Part shown: positions 1-12,120 of the stretch, piece after piece
How the letters are laid out: every line of letters starts with the position of its first letter
Position numbering within the stretch: the first letter of the stretch is position 1
Assembly: GCA_013397865.1 (NCBI GenBank)
Contig: VZTI01005237.1
Location: 965,137-1,029,136 of the forward strand
Length of the DNA stretch: 64,000 nucleotides
From: Struthidea cinerea
Taxonomy: Eukaryota; Chordata; Aves; Passeriformes; Corcoracidae
Direction of reading: 5' to 3'
Translations under genes and position numbers: made by a program
The notes under the pieces: model-generated
The model's input: the letters and a program-made list of their open reading frames with translations, nothing else
Database searches by the model: none
Told to the model about the DNA's origin: nothing

Positions 1-468
1 GGGGACTTCTCTGCTGTTGTGTTAGCTCAGGGGTCAGGTTCGTGCTCCAAGACAGCTCTCCAAACCCTTCAGCTGTTTACCTTGCTGCTGTGAAAGTTTA
101 CACCCCGACTCACTTCTGCAGGGAGCCAACTGTCCTCTGCTGGAAACTCAAGCACCGGGTTTTTAGTCCTTCAGAGCTGCCCCTTCAGGCAGGGAGAATG
201 CCACAAGCTGAACTGAAATGGGATTAAATCTGGAGATTAAAAATTTGCGGGGAAAGAAAGTTAAAAAAAGACACCATACACAGAGCTATTCTGCATCGTG
301 AAGGACAGGGAACAGATGATGGGAGTAAGTTGCTTTGTGGAGCCTGCAAATGTGCCACAGCCTGCAACCAGCATCGCCCCTTTTTCCAGTCAACACCAGC
401 CACTTCACGGCCGCTTCAGCACTGCTCTTTTATTCCCCACCCAAGACAACTGCTTCCCTTTGCTTCCT
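1..468. other. No gene recognised; left flank of the CpG island
   Basis: A 61-codon ATG frame lies at 42-227 on the plus strand but resembles no family I know, and its length is unremarkable. The end of the stretch becomes C-rich as it approaches the CpG island. If the island is a bidirectional promoter, this could be transcribed 5' sequence, but nothing here shows splicing or coding. Confidence 0.6.
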
Positions 469-730
469 CCCGGTCGGGGCCGGCCGTTTTACCCCAGCCT
501 GCACTTCTGCTGCCCTCCTTGTCCGGATCTCTCCGGAGCGCCCAGGATGGCCGCTCTCCGGCGCCGCTCGCCCAGCCGCAGGGATGCGGGTGCCGCCCGG
601 GGCTCGGAGCGCTGCTCCTGGCGGGGCTGGCGGGAGCGGATCCCGCCGGGACACATCGCCAGGGATGCTGCAGGGCACGCAGCCACTGGAAAGCGAACAG
701 GCTCCCAGCTCTGGGGGTACAAGGCGTCCT
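469..730. promoter_or_regulatory. Compact CpG island, possible promoter or first exon
   Basis: I count roughly 28 CpG dinucleotides in about 260 bp, in sequence of high GC content, against a CpG-poor AT-rich background on both sides. A GC-box-like GGCGGGGC word (Sp1-type) lies near 620. Several overlapping frames are open through it (298-903, 330-848 and 335-799 on plus, 416-973 on minus), as expected where stop codons are scarce because GC is high; none encodes a recognisable domain. In vertebrates such islands usually mark promoters or orphan regulatory islands. No TATA box or clear initiator fixes a direction. It is shorter than many housekeeping islands. It could be the promoter of a gene outside the window, an alternative first exon, a lncRNA start or an enhancer island. 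Confidence 0.55.
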
Positions 731-2000
731 GCGGGCTGGCTGGCAGCTACAAATCAGCTCCACCGAACGGCAGGGGAGGGAGGCACTTTTGGCGTGTAAA
801 CTTTGCAGGCAGGGACTTGGGGACTTGCTCCTTTCCCCCGGCGTGTAGATGGTATCTGTCACAACCAACATTTTCTTTGGAGGAAACGGGGAAAAGGAAT
901 TAAGTAAAGGAGCAGAAATAAACTGATTTAGGTACAGATTTTTTGCTGATTTATGGCTTGCACATTTCAACAACTACTTTGTAAATGGTTCACAAACTGT
1001 AACAGTTTCTAGGAGTTTAATGATCAGTATCTATAATACTGAGAAATGACAGTAAAATGAAGCATGTCCTCAAATTGTATTTCTATAGGCACACAAAATG
1101 GAGTCTTACAAGATATAGATTAGTAAAAAAGCTATAACTGCTTTCCTCTTCCCGTTTTCCCCCATGCATGACTATAAAAGCATTTTAACTTCTGTTCTGA
1201 AAAGAACTGTACCCCACAGTGTCCCCTGTATTAGATCTCCTCTACAGAATAGAGATCCTAATTGTTTTCAATATAGTAATATAAAAAAACTCAATTAAAG
1301 ACAAAAAAGGGCAATTTATACTGGACTGAACAGCAAAAGATTTTCTTAACAGTGACGACCTAATGTGTTTCGAAGCTGCCAGGCCAGGGTCACAGTCCCC
1401 CAAGTGTCACCTCAGCCTGATGTACAGCATTCAGAAACACCAAGTGCACAGCCCGAGCATGTGGAATTATCACATGTAATCACAAAATGCTAATTGGTTA
1501 CTAAGGCAAGCTGTATCAGATGAAATGGAAAACAAACCAGAAGCCGTTTCTCCAAGGCTTTTAAAGATAAAAGCACGGCTAAGCTTGGGTAGTTAGAACC
1601 AATAACACTCAGATATTCTCTTTGATCCCATATTCCTGCCTGTCCATTATGAAACCATCAATATCGTGTGAAGGTTGGAGGGAAGGTGTAGGCTCTCTGA
1701 GGATTGGCCAAATGCTACCTTTGCATCTCTCTCAGCTCCTCTTCCCTATATTTATTTTCTACAGTGATACTGATACCATAAACAGGGGCAGCTCACAGCA
1801 AACCCAAGGCAGGGAGGGGAAAAGCAATGAGAGATGTTTGGTAGGGAGGACACTGCCACGGGTCTAGGCCAGGCTTCCCAGCCGGGGGTTTCCTGGAACA
1901 CTGCACCTCTAAGTACTGTATTTGCCTCAGGCAACTTCCCTCCACATAATGGTAAAGAGAAACACTAAATCAACAGATACACACATTGACTGAGAATTCA
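731..2000. other. No gene recognised; AT-rich flank
   Basis: CpG content falls sharply after about 860 and the DNA becomes AT-rich. The longest frame is 81 codons (1622-1867, plus), without recognisable similarity. No repeat was identified. Confidence 0.6.
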
Positions 2001-2065
2001 CTGAAAGCAAAAGTCATTCCATCTCTGGGCCTCAGACTGTACAGAAGTTATCAGGAGGACAAGGC
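2001..2065 (+). repeat. Possible MIR/L2-like ancient SINE fragment, sense
   Basis: The run AAGTCATTCCATCTCTGGGC followed by CTCAG resembles the conserved middle of MIR/CORE-SINE elements, where a consensus reads roughly caagtcacttaacctctctg then gcctcagt. Only about 60 bp can be followed and the match decays quickly. Assignment is from memory of the consensus; a profile search is needed to separate MIR from other CORE-SINEs or chance. Confidence 0.35.
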
Positions 2066-3207
2066 ACTGACACAACAGCAATGAGGTCTCCCACCACCTG
2101 TCCTTGGCCCCCTGGAATAGGTGGGAACTTTCTTCATTTATCTGGGGAGGTGACTACTGTACATGTGTGTAAATTGTTCCCTTGGATATCTTTCAAAAGA
2201 TTAAGAAAATATCAGGAATGCCTGGCAAATGATTCACATAAAAAGGTTGTCACAAGATTATCTGCCAGGCTGGGGGGATGGAGGAGGTAACAGCCCACAG
2301 GAGATGTGCAATTAGTCCATAATTGGAAATTCTAAACACAGCAAAAAAATCTGAAAATTTATTGGAAACATGAGGCTGTGGACAAAATATCTATGGATGG
2401 AGTTCAGAATTCTTTTTACCAGATCCTAAGATCAATGAGCTGAGGCAATAAGCTGACAGAAGTGCATCTAATTTACATGATGTCATTGAGTCCTTCTGCC
2501 TCTCTGAAAACAGTAGAGTTTGTGCCATGGAGAGGCTGCAGCATCTCCCAGCTTCCATGGTGCCAACACTGCCTTTTTTAGGACAAGGAAACACCTATCT
2601 GAAGACAATGATGTGTAGAGGAAAGTGGCACGGATGGTCAAAGTGCCATAAAGAGACTCACGCTGGCCTGTTCCCTACTCCCAGGGCAAGCCTGGCCTCA
2701 GGAATGAGATGTCAAAGCTCATGTGGCTCGTACACCTGGCAACAGGTAGTGGTTGTTCTGGGGTCCCACAAACTCTGAGGGGACTCTGCTCCCAGGCAGG
2801 TCAGAGCTTTCATAGCCATTGGAAGGCCTGATTCCCCAAGGAGCAGCAGCTTGCTGGTGCAAACAGAGCTCTGGAGCTGCGGAGGAGCGGAGCCGGGTGT
2901 GCTGTTGCCATAGCAGGGGAAGGGGGATCTATGGAAACCCCTGAAAGGGCATCACTCCAGGCAGTCTCCAAACAGCAGGACCACAGACAGTACCAGGGCA
3001 CTTACAAGGCACGCTGTGAAGCCAGGGTAATTTCAATCCATTTAGCAAAGTGCTTCCAGCCCTTGTTTCAGAGCAGGTTAAAAGAAAATAGAGTAAGTAT
3101 TGAACAAACAAAGTTAATCTGTACCTACAGCACTTTACTCAAGAAAAAACTGAAACTGCCTGACTGTTGCCTGCACTTGGTTTGTAATTTTCCTCTCAGG
3201 CAAAATG
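2066..3207. other. No gene recognised
   Basis: Mixed-composition non-coding DNA. A small inverted repeat CAATTA/TAATTG with a 5-nt spacer sits at 2309-2325. A 127-codon frame starting at 2931 only reaches that length because it runs through the following T tract, so it is not credible as a gene. Confidence 0.6.
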
Positions 3208-3229
3208 CCTTTTTCTTTCTTTTTCTTTT

Positions 3230-3283
<54 letters not shown>

Positions 3284-3293
3284 CTTTTTTTTT
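3208..3293. repeat. Polypyrimidine tract with 52-nt T run
   Basis: Eighty-six uninterrupted pyrimidines: a CTTTT/CTTTTT-type start, then pure T from 3232 to 3283, one C, and nine more T. Read on the minus strand it is a long A run, but there is no recognisable retrocopy body beside it and I see no flanking target-site duplication. It is best called a poly(A)/poly(T) microsatellite. Its exact length is likely to be polymorphic and prone to sequencing error. Confidence 0.95.
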
Positions 3294-6200
3294 AATTCTT
3301 GTTTGTTTGTTTGAAAGACTGCTGCTGTGTGCTGGTGAGCTGCTCTTACACAGACCTGCTAACCCAAAAGGCACAGGTGAAAACCATGTGGTAGTCAATA
3401 CCTTATAGCAACGGCAGACACTTTGGTAACATGATATATATCTGTGAGTAATCACATGTTTTCCTCCTCACTTAGGCTGGAAAAGTGCCCTTGAAAATTG
3501 CTTACTCTCCCACTAAAACATACAGGATTTGTACTCTAAGGGACAACACAGAAGTCCAATGAATCACTGAAATCAGGAAAAAAACCAAGTAAGGTTCTTT
3601 GAATTTGTCCTTTCAGAAACAGAGATTGAAGACTGAGTTCCCCAAACTTTTTCTTGGTGTTGCATTATGCTGTGTCCTTGGAAATATCAACAAGTCTGGC
3701 TAAATTTGTTCTTGAGGTTTGCAAACAGGGATGAATTTTACTGTTGAGCCTAATACATTTATCAATCTGTTTCTGTCTTCAGCCACTTGCATTATCATAG
3801 TAGTCAAAAGCATTATAACACATCTGACCAGAGATGTGCTGTTGAATACATCATGAAGGGACCCCAGTTGCTTGCAAAGATGGCAAACCCTTTGTTTTCT
3901 CAAGAAAGTGCTCACTGCTCGTTTTCCAGGCATTTTGGGACAAGATCATCTTCCATGTTCTCTTTCCTGGGGAAATCCTCACTGGATATAAATAACTCAA
4001 AAGCACTCAAATGACTTCCAGCAGCCTTAGTGAAGGTATAGCTCTGCTGTAGAAACCTAACTGGTTATGCAAGTTCTGTTGGGGTAATTTCAAGTTGCCT
4101 GCTAGAGGCACCTCTCATCCACTGCTATCTCCAAGGATGTTTGAGATCATGGAAGAATTTTTGTGTTTCAAGGCAAAGAAGGGTCATTTTGATCACTGAT
4201 TTTGGATTCTTTCGTTTTAGTCTTCTTAAACCCACGGTCCAGGTAGACTAAGCTGTTGAGAGCAGGACACTGTGGTCGAGAATGTGTGGAGAAATGTTTG
4301 CCTGGCATCAGGTAACCTCGGCTCGATCAGCTCAGAGGCTCCCGCATATTTGCAGAGCAAGTCTTAAACTTCTTAATCAAGAGAGAATGTGCTTTAAAAG
4401 TGCCCTGCCCTCGTGTTTGTCCCAGTGTATAACTCAGCTCTGTACAGTCCACAGCCTTTTGTTCTTTGGGTGGCTGTTTTTGCTTTGTCCCAGAACCAAA
4501 TATGAGAGGAGGCAGCAGAAGACCCGTCTCGGTCCACAGTGAAGGTGCAAGGGCTGTAAGCTCTTCCTGAGGGAGCCCAGAGGAGTTCAGGCAGGATTAT
4601 AGTTAAGGTGACTGTTAGGTGAGCATTAGGTGAACCTTGTAGAGACCTAACAGGGTGAGCAAGCTCAGAGCCAAAGGTCTGAAAATTAAGGATGGTTTTG
4701 CTTCAAATTAGCCAGGGGGAAAGATTAAATGCTCTGGGAGTGGCAGTCCAGGTTGGACAGAGGCTTTGTTCTCTAAACTGTATTCTCAAAATTCTGATGA
4801 ATAATTGTCTGCCACAGAGGCTGGAGGGAGGAAAGACCCTGGACTCCATTCAGTGCGATCTTGGCTCTTAGGTCACCTGCAGCTGAGATGGTCACGAGTG
4901 GAAATTTGTGCAATCCCATACAACTGGAGAAATGACCACACTGTCCTGTTAATTCTGGACAATCAGTGTCTCCAGGCAAACTTTAATGGAAGAGAATTTA
5001 ACAATTATCAGAAAATAGAATGCAAACTGCAGTAAGGCCAGCTATACAGTTTCTTTTTCTATCAACTTGAGTATTCTGCAGCTATTAAATCAATAAAGAG
5101 AAAATGTAAAACACAAGCTTTTTGCAAATGTTGCGGAATCAAAAAACCCCTTCTACATCTATTTCAGGCTTGTGTGTGAAACACATTAGAAGACATCAGA
5201 CACAACCTCCAAATTTTGTGAATGTTATTCGGTATTTCATGTGATCTAGAGGGACTCCAAGGGCAGCTTTCAAGAACGTCCAGGCCCTTGAGTAGCATCG
5301 AGCTGAGAAATGATCTTTCTTTTTTTTTGTAGGAGTGAATTTCTCAAGCTGGCAAAAAATGAAGATGCAATCCCAGATTGGAGAAAAAGCTCTCTCTCTC
5401 TCTTCCCTCCCCATTTCTCCAGAGCAAAGATTTGAAAATTGCACTTGGAAGGCATTCAGTCAAGCAGACGGTCAGCTGTGCTCACATACATTTGGATCAG
5501 ATATTTAGAGCCATGCCAGAATGTACCTTATGCAAAATTAGTAAAAACAATAACACCAGAGCAGAGGAATAACACAGCAAACCATACAGACACGTCAGGC
5601 TCAACCAGCCGTTAGGTGAAAGGCCAACATCATTTAGCAACTCACAAGTTCATAAATGGTAGATTTACAGAAATTTAATCCCCTTCTACTCATCGGGGGA
5701 TTTCACTAGAGACCAGAAACAGCTAATTGGGAATAGGAGCAATGTATTTAAAAACAATGAAACACACTTCAGAAAACTCCTTTGAATCCTTCAAAAAGTA
5801 AAAGCACTAATTAAAAAAAGATGTTTTTCTAAGAAGCAGCCGCAGGTTTACAGGGTGGGAATTGGCTAACTTCTGAGAGTCTGTGCTGTGTGTCTGGCCA
5901 CTGGTTGGCAAATGCAGACCTTTACACTATAAAAACTCTTTCAGTAACACTTTGAAATACTTGCCCAATCATGTTGAGTTCACTTGGGATTCATTATAAT
6001 ATCGTTAGATGGGATTATATCATTTGGTTTAATGTCAATTGCATTTCCATATTGTGTCCAGTGGTTTTATGATGTGGACAAAAATTCCACCAAGGACTAG
6101 GTTGAGGCCATCACATTTAAATTCTTTTCCTGAGTCACAGTTGGCAGAAATCCTCATCTCAAGACATCCAGGCTGCAAAACCCTCCTTGGAAGCAAAGGG

Positions 6201-9200
6201 GAGATCAAATACAGTTTTTATGCTGTTCAACAGCTGCTCCAGTGGTGCTTTTGTTCCAGAGTTTGCTGAACCCACCTTAGTGCTTGAGTAAAATACAACA
6301 TGCATTGTCTGTGTCTCCTTTCATCCTGACTAGAAAGACCACAATGAACTGTGGATCTGAGATTTTCTGATTGCTAATGGCCAGTCTGAGAGGGAGCAGG
6401 AGCTCAGACACCTCAGCCTCCTCAGCTGGGACCACACAACCCTGACAGACACCTAAACTACCTGGAATGCTGGTAATGAGCTGAACCCTCAGACTCAAAT
6501 GTCTGATCACATCTGCTTTCACACCCAAAGCATTCAATGCTCCAGCAGTAATAAAGCTCTAGAGAAATGAAATCATCATAAGTAGCAGCAAGAAGGATGT
6601 CAGACTTGCTGTAGCAAGGTTGAATTCCTTTTCCAGTACGGCCCTCCTGTCACTGTTTTGGGACAAAGGGTGAATAACCCCTCTTCTACAGGGAACAAGC
6701 AAAACTCAGATGTATCGCAGTGCATAATACATGTTCAACAAGAGCTTTGTTTCTATCACCGCTAATAGAAACTAAATAGATGTGCTAACAGCCTAGTAAC
6801 AGGAGCACAGCTTTCTCTGTGGAGAAAAAGGTATTGCTTTCTAACAGACTTAGAGTCCTGCTGGAGAAGAAGTGGATTCTGTTATCTAAAGCTGTCTGGA
6901 AGTATTTTGAGGAAAGCGCATGGCAAAGCACAGAAAACATCTAAGGAAATAAAAAAACCAGGCACACGTTAAAAGTATCAAAGCTTCTTGTTAACAGTGA
7001 TGACCATAATAACAGAAATAATGTGTCATGGTACTATACAGACCAAGAATCAGCTCAAAAATACACGTGGTGGAAGACCTGTTTTGCTTGTCTAATGACA
7101 GAGTGCATATTCATGAAGCATTTGTTCCTGATTACAAAATAATATACATCATTAGAAAGCCAGGTGTTAAAAATCCCTAGATCTTGTCCAGAGTTGGTTT
7201 GCTTGTAAAAATTGACCAAGATCCTCTGATTTCAGTGCAGGTGCCTGTGTGTCTGCGGGGAACCCTCTGCTCCTTATATGTGATAGCCCTCACCTGGGCA
7301 CAGCTTGAGCAGGGAGCAGGAGGTCCCTGAGTCCTCCCACCCCGGGCGGACAGAGAAAGGTAGAAATTCCCCACAATGGAAACTTTCCCCTGTGCAAAAG
7401 CAGGATGGAACAAGAGTGTGGTGGAGTCTTTCTGCAAACCTCGGAGAAATGTGATGTTTTCAAGACCTCTTCCTGCCTATCAAATTTGACTGGCTCAAAG
7501 GCAGAGAGAATAAAGTGAAATTGTTGATGACAAGCACTCAATCTCTCACAACATCCGTAGAAGGCTTGTTTCCAGAAACACAGAATCTTGTTTTTCATGA
7601 GGCACAGACCAGAGTGGAGGAAAGTGTTCAGAACAGTTATAGCTCTGTTGGACGTGCAAGAAGCTTCACAGAGAGTCCTCTGCCCATGTTGTGGAGAGCC
7701 CAAGGAAGCTGTGGAGAGGTTTCTCTCAGCAGGAACCTGGCCTATGGTGCTGTATCTCACGAAGAGTCTCAACGAGTCTGTAGGGAGGCTTAAGCCTCTT
7801 TCTAGGCATCAACCAACATTTGGCCTGGGGAGAGCAAATGAGTCACATCTGCACAGCTCCTTGGCGAAGAAAGAGCCCTATAAAATTCTGCTTTCTTGTA
7901 CTCAGGAGTTTCTGCGGAAGATATATTTTCATGGGAATTTACAATTTTTTGCCCTCAAGAGAAACTTCACCATTTCCCTTAATCAAAAGTGGTGTCATTT
8001 TTACCATTTAACATCTCACTTCTTCCCATCTGTCCAAAACCACTCCAGTGAGACATGGGCTTGGAAGAACTTGCAAGCTTTGGAGGGCCAGATCCAGCGC
8101 ACTGACTCAGTTCCTTTAATGGCTCTAGGCAGTGGGCTTACCTATAAATACATATCCCTGCGTGGATGTAACCCCAGCACGTTCAGTTCCTGGCAGATGT
8201 GGAGCAGAAGCCAAGAGACAGAGCAGATTTAAACCACACTCTCTCCTGGAATAGTTAAACAGGACTGAAGTGCAGTCTGCAGCGGTGCCTGAGCAGCAGT
8301 GAGGACAGGTCTGGTTTTGGCAGGCACAGAGCCATGGGCTGTCCTGTGACCCAGCTACTGGAAGTGATGGATGTGCTGGGGAAAGACCTCAGCTGACTGC
8401 GTGGGCAGCGTGGAGGAGCCTCCCGTGCAGGTTTCCCAGCACTGCTGGGCTCTGTGCACCAGGTTAGCACTGGATTGCACGGACATGGTCTGTTCTATTT
8501 TGCACTCTGGTCCACCCAAAGTCAGATTTCCAAATCTCCAGCGCACATGCCCATGTAACCTTGTATAACCTCATGTATCACCACATGGGGAAGCAGCTCT
8601 TGGGTCTATTTAAGACATGTTTAGCCTGTAGGTCTGGTGACCATGGGAAGGTACAAATTTATCTGAAGAAGACCTAGTTGACATTTACCACTAGGTGTAT
8701 TTTTCTATCATTAAAATGGAAGGAAACCTCAAGGAAAAATGACAGGTTTTTAATTACCTCCAAAGAAATAAACCCCTGGTTATTGAAAATGTTCAGTTTG
8801 CAGTAGCCAACAAGTGAAACATTTCTCTAACAACCAAAAAGTGGAAGTCTCCAGTCTGTCATGCAGATATTTCCTGCAAGGTTCAGTCGGATAGCTTCTA
8901 TGGCTGCTGAAAACTGGGGGGGGAAAAAAATCAATGGATTTTTCTTGCAATAAAAATATTTTTAGTCTGTGCATACTCAACAGTTTTGCAGTGGGGGAAT
9001 ATTTTCCTGCCCCCTTCTGTGTCCATCATTACAGCAGTAAAACACAGACTTTTCTTCTCCCTCTGCAGTGTTTTGGTTATGCCTTTGTTCCTTCCCATTA
9101 GGACTCCAGTTGCAATTTCTAATTCTGAACTCACACAAGATGGATCTGGGGACTAGGGAGACATTTTATTCCAAAGCAGGCTGCCAGCAAGCTGGCCAGC

Positions 9201-9844
9201 AAAAGGGTTATCAGTGGAAAGGAGTCTTGCACAGCCATAAATTCCAGCAGGTTGTGAGAGAGGTGTGTCATCTTTTTTGTTTGTTTACTTGTTTATGTGT
9301 TTTTTCCCCCCGAGGATAAAACCCAGTAATAATTAATGCTGTTGTTTAACATGTTCCTTCTGAAGAACAAACCTTCTTCCACTGTCTTCCCTTTCTTGTG
9401 ATGTTTCTGAGAAGTGCTGGATGAAAACAAAGCTGCGTTTTCCAAAACCACATTCAGCTTGGCCATGTGCGTTTGCGCTTGGTTTAAAAATATCTCTGCG
9501 CTTCTAGACACGTTCAGCTCCTGCCTTCTTCAGAAAAGATCTCCAGTCGAGTGCTGGCCCACATAGAGGTGAGCTGGACGTCAATGCGCACTGGTGGACA
9601 TGGGAAAGAATCAAGCTGAAAAGGAGGAGGGAGATATGTTCTCATGGACATAGAGACATCTGCATGCTGGTGCTGCCAGGGTGGCATTTCTGAGCAAAGG
9701 AATAGGACAGCACAGAGTAGTTGGCATATTTAATGTAGGGATGATGGGTTTTAGTTTCTCTTTCAACAGTTTCTCCAGAAGACAGAACTTCCACAACACG
9801 GAGCTAAGGGCCAAGAAATGTCAGTTTAATTTGGTCTCTGATAC
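3294..9844. other. No gene recognised; 6.5 kb of non-coding DNA
   Basis: A short (TTTG)n patch follows the T tract at about 3299-3312. A CT-rich run lies at about 5391-5420. Most frames are below 100 codons. The exceptions are the 214-codon plus frame at 7588-8232, listed separately, and an opposing 160-codon minus frame at 7290-7772. A TATAAATA word at 8143-8150 with TGACTCA (AP-1-like) at 8103-8109 is noted, but is not enough to call a promoter. No interspersed repeat was recognised. Confidence 0.55.
7588..8232 (+). other. 214-codon open frame, coding status doubtful
   Basis: An ATG-started frame of 214 codons, about the longest in the window not built on a repeat or on CpG-rich DNA. The predicted protein has a CPCCGEP cysteine cluster near residue 32 and otherwise no domain, signal peptide or transmembrane segment that I recognise. 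Composition along it is uneven, and AT-rich, Phe/His/Lys-rich stretches in the second half look like translated non-coding DNA. An alternative frame (7515-7793) overlaps it. No splice-site, Kozak or poly(A) context singles it out. In 128 kb of double-stranded reading a frame of this length can arise by chance, so I do not call it a gene. Confidence 0.15.
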
Positions 9845-9965
9845 TCAATCAGTGCATGGCCTCAGGCAAGTGACTTATCTTTCCTCTATCTAAACGTCTA
9901 CAGCAGTGAAACAGAGGCGAAGTACTTTCCGCAGGAGTGTCAGTGAGTTTAGCATAACTCATTAG
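9845..9965 (+). repeat. MIR/CORE-SINE-like ancient fragment, sense
   Basis: GGCCTCAGGCAAGTGACTTA at 9858 onward matches the conserved MIR core (gaccttgggcaagtcactta in the consensus as I remember it). It is followed by a pyrimidine-rich stretch and a CAGCAGTGAAACAGAGG segment that align with the region after the core. The copy is highly diverged and undelimited at both ends, as expected of an insertion that predates birds. Confidence 0.55.
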
Positions 9966-10225
9966 TGTCTGCTCGGAGCTTTTAAATCCTGCAGCAGAAA
10001 ATCCTCTGCAGACTCCAGAGGTTAATGCACTGTGGGGGTGATGGTCAGGAGGAACCCGAGCCTGGCACCCCCAGTTTGTGCTCAGTGACTGACAGGGCAC
10101 AGGCAGAGGCAGGCAGGTCCCCATCACGGTGATTAGAGGATGCTCCCACTGGATAAGGCTGGGGCTGGAAGAATGCCAGCAGTGCCTCACTGAGAAACAA
10201 ACAACCAATGTATCAGCCCTGATCA
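9966..10225. other. No gene recognised
   Basis: Short non-coding stretch. A 125-codon minus-strand frame (9849-10226) covers it but overlaps the SINE-like fragment and has no recognisable domain. Confidence 0.55.
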
Positions 10226-10545
10226 CTGCATTCAGCTAATGAAAATGTATGTAATTGAAATTTTATAACTATATGGAGAAAGGATTTTTTTTAGGGCTTT
10301 AATGGTATTGATTGACGGAAGAAAGCCAGATAGATGTCTCTAAGCTGCAGGCTATAGGGCTAAAGTGCCTTTGAGTCAGGAAATGTATACTTGTTTAAAA
10401 TTCACTTCAAATTTTCACGTCATTTGCAGCTTTTAATGGCATTTTTTGGACCCTGGCAATTAATCACGTAACCACTGAGTCAACTGATTGTCTCATTTCT
10501 GATCAATTATTGTTGCCAACTCCTATATTCTGCATACTGACTTGT
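10226..10545. promoter_or_regulatory. Candidate conserved regulatory element (AT-rich)
   Basis: This block has AT-rich, repeat-free sequence with several transcription-factor-like words. TGATTGACGG (PBX/MEIS-like) is at 10309-10318, CACGTCAT (CREB/ATF-like half site) is at 10417-10424, and there are TAAT-containing homeodomain-type words around 10300, 10435 and 10460. There is no long open frame. This texture is common in vertebrate conserved non-coding elements, but conservation cannot be seen from one genome; the call is inference. Confidence 0.3.
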
Positions 10546-12060
10546 GCCATGATCTGAAAGAGAGAGATACCCTTTGGGATATGCTTTGGATGCTCACCTT
10601 GCATGTGGTCTCTGACAGAACTTTGGTCCTTGTTCTTTTCCGAGGATTATCACCATTCATTTCATGTAGAGCTGCTTGGAGTGGCCCAGCAGAGAGAATC
10701 CTGCTGCTCTAAAACAAATGCAGGTACTATTGCTCACTATTTCCCTGAGATTGCCTTTTGCTTTCTGCTGGTACAGCCCTTGAAAAGAGAGGCAAGGGAC
10801 TTGATCTTTACTAGGACTCCTCATCATGCCACAGTTCATTGTTATTTAGATTTTCTCATGTCCAGCTGTGATTACATGGGCAGTCTTTTTGGGCATGGCA
10901 TCACACTGGACGAAGCCACATGTAGAAATAAGAGTTATTTTTTTCTCTATAAAACAGGAAGATTAGAGAGCAGGGGATCTGCGACAGCTGCCTCCCACTG
11001 CAGAGAAAAAAGGAGAACCTGGGTTCCCCATGCAGGCAGCTCTAACGTGCAACCCAAATCTAGATGAGACTGGATGAAAAGGGAACGAGTACAATGAGCC
11101 TGTTGCAGCAAAGGCACGGGCAGGAAAAGCTGGTGAGAAGGTTTAGCTAAAGCCCAACAGCGCTGGCTTAGCTTTAAAGCCAAACTTTGATTTGGTCATT
11201 GTAAATAAAAAATTGTTCTTTTGTGAGATGGAAAAGTGGATCCAGCAGTAGACACTGCAGGTCCAGTATAGAGTCTAAGCAACGCATGAGGCTTTGTGAT
11301 GGTTTGAGGGTTTGTGTTACCTTATTGTCTTCTATTCTTCTTTTTTTTTTTTTTGGTTGGGGGTTTTTTGTTTGTTTTGTTCTTGAGGATCTTATCTGTT
11401 GCTCATCTCGAGATATTTCAAAAGCGAACTTGACGTCCTTCCCTTTTTCTCTTTTTCACTCTCACTCATTGGAGCAAAACACGAAAGACCCACATGCAAA
11501 GCATTAAACCAAAAGAAAATAAAACCAGCAAAATGCAACAAGTAAAAAGAGGAGAACTTGACATTTCCTGATCTTCCTCTCCATGCACCCACTCACAGAG
11601 AATAATTTGGCACATATACATGAAAGGGACTCAGTATGAATGCAATGTGAGATTTCATTTTCAACTCTTACAAAATGACATGGTTACATTGAGAGAGAAA
11701 AGGAATGGGCTGGACATGAGAGGAAAGGGCAGAGTCATTCTTTCTCTTCTTGTGGTCAACGTGTCACACCTTGGTTGTAGTCATGCTTGGGACACTTTGC
11801 TGGGGAAAGAAAATTAAGAAAATATTATTTGTTTGAGTGTGATTGGTAAAATTCTACTGTCACTTCATGAAGACTGTCGTGTCAATATCAGGTCTTAGAG
11901 AGCTGCCCCTAAACTATAACTGTTAAAGTGTTACTGTTGTATTCTCTTCCACAACTTCAGTTTCCAGTTTCTCTAGCTTTAATTCTACTTAATTCATTTG
12001 TAGGAGCTGGCTTAGACAATTCAACATTACACAACATTTATTGAAAGCTGCGGTAATTTC
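10546..12060. other. No gene recognised
   Basis: A 154-codon plus frame (10603-11067) has no recognisable domain. A 14-nt T run lies at 11341-11354, followed by a G/T-rich patch. No repeats were identified. Confidence 0.55.
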
Positions 12061-12120
12061 TTTGGGTGAAATTCTAGCCCAATGAAGTCAGTACCAAAAC
12101 TCCTGCAGCTTCAAGGTTTC
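12061..12120 (+). repeat. Probable copy of palindromic GAAGTCAAT-type repeat
   Basis: GGGTGAAATTCTAGCCCAAT followed by GAAGTCAGTA resembles a sequence I recall recurring widely in turtle, crocodile and bird DNA: a gtgaaatcctggcccc-type start followed by attgaagtcaatggg and its reverse complement. Only the first arm is clear here. I do not know the database name of the family. Confidence 0.4.

Noticed and set aside
298..903. 201-codon frame over the CpG island
   Set aside because: Three plus frames and several minus frames are open at once because stops are rare in GC-rich DNA. None resembles a protein family.
8103..8180. AP-1-like and TATA-like words as a promoter
   Set aside because: No CpG enrichment, no initiator and no transcript evidence; such words are frequent by chance.
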